Below are positions 6,431-9,486 of a stretch of DNA of 9,486 nucleotides, piece after piece. The DNA lies in the NCBI GenBank assembly GCA_023251595.1, contig JAHEYM010000130.1:1-9486 (forward strand). Reading direction: 5' to 3'. A model generated the notes under the pieces. That model ran no database searches. It saw nothing but the letters and a program-made list of their open reading frames with translations, and was not told where the DNA came from. Origin of the DNA: Bacteroidota bacterium (GTDB lineage: Bacteria > Bacteroidota > Bacteroidia > AKYH767-A > JABDAW01). A program made the position numbers and the translations under genes. The stretch's first letter is position 1; every line of letters starts with the position of its first letter.

Positions 6431-7921
6431 TTAAAACCCAATCACACTAAGTCCAACCGAGTATGAATGCATATCAGGTGCTTTTCCAGTTTTAAAGAGC
6501 GAAGTGATTGCGTAATTTGCGAAGAGATTAAAACTCCGGAAACCGAAACGAACAGTGAAATCACAGCGCAACGGATTTAAATTATAATCATTAAATACTT
6601 TATTTCTATATTCCTGTTTATCGATGGTATAAACTTGTTTTGTGTGAGAACCGATTTTATAACCGAGGATAACACCTGTTTCGAGATGAACAGCATTCTT
6701 TTTATATTGGCTGTCAAAAAATTCGAGCATGAGTGGCATAGTGAGATAACTCACTGTTAATTTATTTTTCGTGTATGAGATTCCATCGTACGTTGCCCTT
6801 AAAGAATCTGAATTCGGGACAAGGGAAATTTCTCTTGCGAAACGATAATTATTCCAATTAATTCCGAGTCCGGAAACAAACCAGACATAATTACCGATAA
6901 GTCGGGTGTTGAATTGGGGCATGTTGAGTCCGACACAGACCGATTTGTTTTCATTTAATTCCAGAAAATCATAACCGACCGGAAGAGTAACCGACTTAGG
7001 TGTAGTGCTGATTCCATTCAATCCTATATCAATTCCAGACCAATGCGGGCTTACTTTCTTTGAATTTTTACGAGGACGATGAGAGTTGGTTTTCGCCGTT
7101 GAAGTGCTATCGATCTTCCCGGTTCCTGAGCTTGTTGAAGGGTGAATAATAATGATTTTGCTGTTACCAAATTTGAGATTTGTCGTATCGGAATGCGCCG
7201 AACCCTTCCGATCCGAATTTATTTCATCATCTTTCGAATCGTTTTCGGATGATACTATACTTCCTGTTCCCGTGATTGTTTTAATTATAGATTTTGGTTC
7301 ATCATGATATATAATTTTTCCACTTCCCCCGATATCAGCGGTAAGAGAGTCTTTTGCATTGCAATTTATTTTACCGATGCCTCCTATCATAGCGTGGGAA
7401 TTACGTGTTATAAGGTCCTCAGCATCGATTTTCCCGGAACCTGGTATGCCCGCATTTAAAATATCTGTTTTCCCGCTTAAAATAATTTTGCCCGTACCGG
7501 AGAGAGTAACTGAAATATTTTTCGTAACTACCTCGGCTGTAATTTTTCCTGAGCCGGAAACATCAAAGGAAAGATGATCGGTTTTAATTGAATTTTCGAC
7601 AGTAATTTTTCCCACACCACTTAATTCGAGCGACTCAGGATTTTTAACGTTCACCAGCACTTTTGAAGAAGGATTTAGTATTCGCAAAGTGCCGTCTTTA
7701 ATCGTGAACCATTCTGTTGATGACGGTTTTTCTTCACCCGAAAGTTTTACGGTACAATGATCGCTTTGCGACACAGATATTTCACCACTACCTGCCAAAA
7801 TAATTTTTGTGAAATCACCGGTTTGGGCGGAAATGGATAGAGAACAGAGAATAAAGAATAAAAGAATGAATTGTAGAGACGTTGCATGCAACGACTGAGG
7901 AGAATTGAATTTAGCAGACAT
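6431..7921 (-). CDS. Head-GIN (DUF2807) beta-solenoid fused to an outer-membrane beta-barrel-like domain
   Basis: 496 residues. A signal peptide with a long n-region is followed by LQFILLFFILCSLSISAQ (cleavage near residue 33). Residues 40-225 carry a regular repeat of G-x-G-K-I motifs at 44, 102, 123, 142, 161, 181, 199 and 218. The spacing is about 18-21 residues from 102 on, the hallmark of the DUF2807 head-GIN right-handed beta structure. A low-complexity Ser/Asp/Thr/Lys linker (226-290) includes PSTSSGTGKI. Residues 291-496 look like an outer-membrane beta-barrel of the Bacteroidota type, with alternating hydrophobic strands and ending YSVGLSVIGF with a C-terminal Phe. It probably sits in the outer membrane with the head-GIN part as a periplasmic or surface module; no enzyme motif is seen. 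As the third gene of the sigma operon, 127 bp after the anti-sigma-like gene, it may be an effector or sensor for that system (inference). ATG 7921 is the only Met before the signal peptide. Confidence 0.82.
   Translation of the reverse strand: MSAKFNSPQSLHATSLQFILLFFILCSLSISAQTGDFTKIILAGSGEISVSQSDHCTVKLSGEEKPSSTEWFTIKDGTLRILNPSSKVLVNVKNPESLELSGVGKITVENSIKTDHLSFDVSGSGKITAEVVTKNISVTLSGTGKIILSGKTDILNAGIPGSGKIDAEDLITRNSHAMIGGIGKINCNAKDSLTADIGGSGKIIYHDEPKSIIKTITGTGSIVSSENDSKDDEINSDRKGSAHSDTTNLKFGNSKIIIIHPSTSSGTGKIDSTSTAKTNSHRPRKNSKKVSPHWSGIDIGLNGISTTPKSVTLPVGYDFLELNENKSVCVGLNMPQFNTRLIGNYVWFVSGLGINWNNYRFAREISLVPNSDSLRATYDGISYTKNKLTVSYLTMPLMLEFFDSQYKKNAVHLETGVILGYKIGSHTKQVYTIDKQEYRNKVFNDYNLNPLRCDFTVRFGFRSFNLFANYAITSLFKTGKAPDMHSYSVGLSVIGF
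7121..7142 (-). repeat. CTTCAACAAGCTCAGG-type segment inside the head-GIN linker
   Basis: On the minus strand this reads CCCTTCAACAAGCTCAGG followed by AACC. It is one base from the CTTCGACAAGCTCAGG core that I recall as a very common short interspersed repeat in Bacteroidota and other environmental genomes. It encodes PSTSSGT in the linker between the solenoid and the barrel. Its end also overlaps a GTGKI motif, so internal duplication of the solenoid repeat is an alternative origin. Confidence 0.4.
7871..7893. repeat. Palindromic interspersed element within the signal peptide coding region
   Basis: CGTTGCATGCAACG (7880-7893) is a perfect 14-bp palindrome. On one side it is extended by TTGTAGAGA, the left arm of a longer palindrome I recall as a dispersed element in cyanobacteria and Bacteroidota (arms GTAGAGACGTTGCA and its complement). 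The right arm here is replaced by ACTGAGG, so the copy is incomplete. It encodes residues 10-17 (SLHATSLQ) of the head-GIN protein, between the start Met and the hydrophobic core of the signal peptide. Confidence 0.5.
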
Positions 7922-7980
7922 AATCTATTAGTTTTATGGTTTATATGAATGGGACGGATAGAGGTGCTGAAAAGTTACAG

Positions 7981-8047
7981 CCCTCATCCCCGGCCATTCT
8001 CCCACCTTGCCTGCACTGCGTTTCGGCAGGCAGGCGGGAGAAGGGAG
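7981..8047 (+). repeat. GC-rich interspersed hairpin repeat, copy C (long two-part stem)
   Basis: Head CCCTCATCCCCGGCC, then an outer stem TTCTCCC (7997-8003) with GGGAGAA (8036-8042). An inner 9-bp stem pairs 8006-8014 with 8026-8034 and includes GCCTGC/GCAGGC, closing a loop of 11 nt. It starts immediately after the stop codon region of the anti-sigma-like gene and fills most of the 127-bp gap before the head-GIN gene, in antisense orientation to that operon. It may act as a processing or stabilising hairpin between the two genes (inference). Confidence 0.75.
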
Positions 8048-8048
8048 T

Positions 8049-9131
8049 TTATTTATTTCTCGAAAAAGCAATCGGTCCGAACGAAAAACTGTAGTTTTTT
8101 AATTCACCATCGTTATCGAAATTGCCGGTGAGATTTGCTTTTCCGCCGGTAATTAAATTCATTCCGGCAGAAGCCACCTCGAATATTTTTTTACCGGTAG
8201 TTGCATTTGTGTCTGACACAAAATTAATTGCTTTTACGACTAATGATTGCTCCGGAACTTCCGTTTGCAGTTTGGGCTTTTCAAAAACTATATTTTGGGG
8301 CATTGGAATATTTATGTTCTCGCGCAGATTTCCGCAGATTTCCGCAGATGTTATTTCGTTTATTAATATAGTATTTTTCGAAGGAATTAAAATAATTCTT
8401 TCTTGTTTTTCTTTTGCAAAGGGAATTACTTCAGTTATCGAAGGATTCATTCCCCTATCGCCTGCCTGCCGTAGCGGAGCGGTGGCATGGAGAGGGGTTA
8501 GGGGGGTGGCGGAAGGTATTCCCCTTTTCTCCTCCCCTATTTGGGGGAGGTTGGGAGGGTGTGAATCCTGAATAACCGGATTTATTACAACGTTATTTTC
8601 TTCAGTGGGACGATTGAATAGAAACAAATAAGTAAGTGTTGCAATAAAAATTAAAGATGCGGCTGCAGCAGGAATTTGCCAACGAAGACGTGCTTTTTGC
8701 GCGTATGATATTTTTCTCTTCAACTTATTTTTCCCGAAATATGCAAATGATTTTTCAGGTTGAAGTTTCACTTCACCCAAAAGAATAAAATCATTTTGAA
8801 AAACCGGATTTTCAATCAAAAATAATTCAACTTTTCTTTTTTCTTCAACAGATAAATCATTTTCATGATATGCGATGAACCAATCCTGAAAATTGTTATT
8901 ATTAATAGGATATTGAGTCGGAATATTTTTAAGTTTCGACTTCAATGGAAATGATACGGATGATTCTGTTTGTAATTTTGTATCTTCAAACAAATCCAGT
9001 TCTTCTTTAAATTCCGGATGAAGATCAAGAAAAGCATAGAGAGATGTCTTATCGTTGACATTCAAGTCACCTTCAATCAAAGCAATTATATATTCCCTGA
9101 AATTACATTCGTTTATCTTTTCCACCTTCAC
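8049..9131 (-). CDS. Anti-sigma-like single-pass membrane protein with duplicated N-terminal domain and a repeat-derived insert
   Basis: 360 residues. The cytoplasmic part contains two diverged copies of one domain: residues 10-69 (FREYIIALIEGDLNV..., ending SFPLKSKLKN) and 80-139 (FQDWFIAYHENDLSV..., ending AYFGKNKLKRK). Each is about 60 residues with matching ENPVF/LHPEF and TKLQ/VKLQ blocks. A hydrophobic helix at about 153-172 (IPAAAASLIFIATLTYLFLF) follows a basic stretch, predicting the N-terminus inside. The periplasmic tail ends with a conserved-looking block FEVASAGMNLITGGK...YSFSFGPIAFSRNK. It directly follows an ECF sigma gene with a GTGA overlap (GTG start 9131), which suggests it binds and restrains that sigma factor. 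There is no zinc-binding HxxxCxxC motif. Residues about 189-230 come from a GC-rich hairpin repeat, and 262-272 from a tandem repeat. Function rests mainly on context and domain layout. Confidence 0.8.
   Translation of the reverse strand: MKVEKINECNFREYIIALIEGDLNVNDKTSLYAFLDLHPEFKEELDLFEDTKLQTESSVSFPLKSKLKNIPTQYPINNNNFQDWFIAYHENDLSVEEKRKVELFLIENPVFQNDFILLGEVKLQPEKSFAYFGKNKLKRKISYAQKARLRWQIPAAAASLIFIATLTYLFLFNRPTEENNVVINPVIQDSHPPNLPQIGEEKRGIPSATPLTPLHATAPLRQAGDRGMNPSITEVIPFAKEKQERIILIPSKNTILINEITSAEICGNLRENINIPMPQNIVFEKPKLQTEVPEQSLVVKAINFVSDTNATTGKKIFEVASAGMNLITGGKANLTGNFDNDGELKNYSFSFGPIAFSRNK
8324..8348. repeat. 10-bp tandem repeat (GCAGATTTCC, two and a half units) inside the anti-sigma-like gene
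   Basis: Units at 8324-8333 and 8334-8343 are identical, and the next five bases, GCAGA, start a third unit. On the coding strand this gives ATCTGCGGAA repeated, encoding part of SAEICGNLREN (residues 262-272). Because the unit is 10 bp, successive copies are read in different frames. The ATCTGCGGAAATCTGCGG phrase is one I recall as a dispersed repeat in Bacteroidota, which is unverified here. Confidence 0.6.
8442..8569 (-). repeat. Double GC-rich hairpin repeat (copy D) inserted in frame in the anti-sigma-like gene
   Basis: An 8-bp perfect inverted repeat, AGGATTCA (8442-8449) and TGAATCCT (8562-8569), encloses about 112 bp of GC-rich DNA in an AT-rich gene. In coding orientation it holds two consecutive units of the same form as copies A-C. 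The first has head ACCCTCCCAACC and stem 8531-8537 with 8544-8550. The second has head ACCCCCCTAACC and outer stem CCCC/GGGG at 8452-8455 and 8494-8497 around a GCCTGCCTGCCG segment shared with copy C. It is free of stops in the coding frame and encodes about 40 residues, starting HPPNLPQIGEE and ending PLRQAGDRG. Confidence 0.8.
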
Positions 9132-9486
9132 AAAACGTTTTCAAGTTTACCAATATATTCTCTCAAAAATATTCTTGCACGATATATATATACCTTTACC
9201 TGAGATTCATTCAAGCCTGTAATTCCTGCAATTTCATCATAAGCGTAACCTTCATAATCGCGCAACAAAACAACTGCTTTTTGTATTTCGGGTAATTTGT
9301 TCACCGCTTTTTCCAATATTTCCTTTAAATCGTGGTTCGGCAATACGTATGATTGAATGTCTTCGGTCTCCTTGTCTTGTGGTTCAACCTTCTTCATTTT
9401 CCGAACCCGATCGATGAGACAGTGATAACCGGTGGTAAAGAGGTAGGATTTCGCCTTTTCCGTTTGAATTTCACCTGCATTTTTCC
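9128..9486 (-). CDS. ECF-type RNA polymerase sigma factor, C-terminal part (5' end outside the window)
   Basis: About 118 codons are visible; the frame is open to the window edge, so the upstream part is missing. The first visible segment, AKSYLFTTGYHCLIDRVRK, fits the end of sigma region 2 (the helix after the W/YLF...N..ID.RK motif). After a short acidic linker (VEPQDKETEDIQSY), LPEIQKAVVLLRDYEGYAYD begins region 4. EIAGITGLNESQVKVYIYRARIFLREYI is the helix-turn-helix that reads the -35 element. Met codons such as ATG 9397 are internal, because the conserved region 2 sequence lies upstream in the same frame. The TGA stop overlaps the GTG start of the anti-sigma-like gene by 4 nt, so the two are translationally coupled, the usual layout for a sigma/anti-sigma pair. 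No SusC/FecA-type receptor is visible, so this does not look like a nutrient-uptake sigma system. Confidence 0.92.
   Translation of the reverse strand, partial: KNAGEIQTEKAKSYLFTTGYHCLIDRVRKMKKVEPQDKETEDIQSYVLPNHDLKEILEKAVNKLPEIQKAVVLLRDYEGYAYDEIAGITGLNESQVKVYIYRARIFLREYIGKLENVL

Noticed and set aside
5718..8569. CRISPR array made from the GC-rich repeats
   Set aside because: Copies are few, unequal in length, in both orientations, hundreds of bases apart, and one lies within a gene. There is no regular spacing.
8122..8571. Plus-strand frame of 149 codons opposite the anti-sigma-like gene
   Set aside because: Its only distinctive part comes from the GC-rich repeat read backwards. The minus-strand frame has domains, a membrane helix and a coupled start.
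1..9486. Alternative genetic code with TGA read as an amino acid
   Set aside because: TGA ends scpB, the dioxygenase gene and the sigma gene at natural C-termini, and the 922-codon leuS frame has none inside.

Overview
The window looks like chromosome of a Bacteroidota (Bacteroidetes) bacterium of moderate-to-low GC. Several signs agree. LeuRS carries the lineage-style insertions. An ECF sigma factor is followed by a membrane anti-sigma-type protein and an outer-membrane protein. A head-GIN (DUF2807) beta-solenoid and a DUF3108 protein are present. Start codons lack clear Shine-Dalgarno sequences, and TAnnTTTG-type -7 boxes lie upstream of genes. Species cannot be named from this sequence.

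Layout. (1) Positions 1-328, minus strand: the 5' part of a secreted papain-like (C1) peptidase. An in-frame TGA falls four codons past the catalytic Cys-Val-Gly-Trp block, and the frame stays open to the window edge. (2) Positions 471-5630, minus strand: a compact cluster in transcription order leuS, scpB, a DUF3108 periplasmic protein, and tryptophan 2,3-dioxygenase. The gaps are 44 bp, a 4-nt ATGA overlap, and 5 bp, so at least the last three are probably one transcript. (3) Positions 5631-6031: a 400-bp divergent spacer with a GC-rich hairpin repeat, two candidate plus-strand promoters and small hairpins. (4) Positions 6032-6277, plus strand: a small DUF2683-like protein, possibly an orphan antitoxin. 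(5) Positions 6431-9486, minus strand: an envelope regulatory operon. It runs ECF sigma factor (5' end outside the window), a 4-nt GTGA overlap, a single-pass anti-sigma-like protein with a duplicated N-terminal domain, then a head-GIN/beta-barrel fusion protein.

The most unusual aspect is the density of short interspersed repeats. Four GC-rich loci share one architecture, a C-rich head followed by a hairpin of CCYTCYCC/GGRGARGG type. Three are intergenic. The fourth is a double copy sitting in frame inside the anti-sigma-like gene, enclosed by an 8-bp inverted repeat and adding about 40 residues. Three smaller repeat-like segments also lie inside reading frames: a 14-bp palindrome in the head-GIN signal peptide region, a 10-bp tandem repeat in the anti-sigma gene, and a CTTCAACAAGCTCAGG-type segment in the head-GIN linker. 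The sigma operon therefore appears to have absorbed several non-coding repeats as peptide. I see no convincing new defence system, CRISPR array, RNA gene or insertion sequence.
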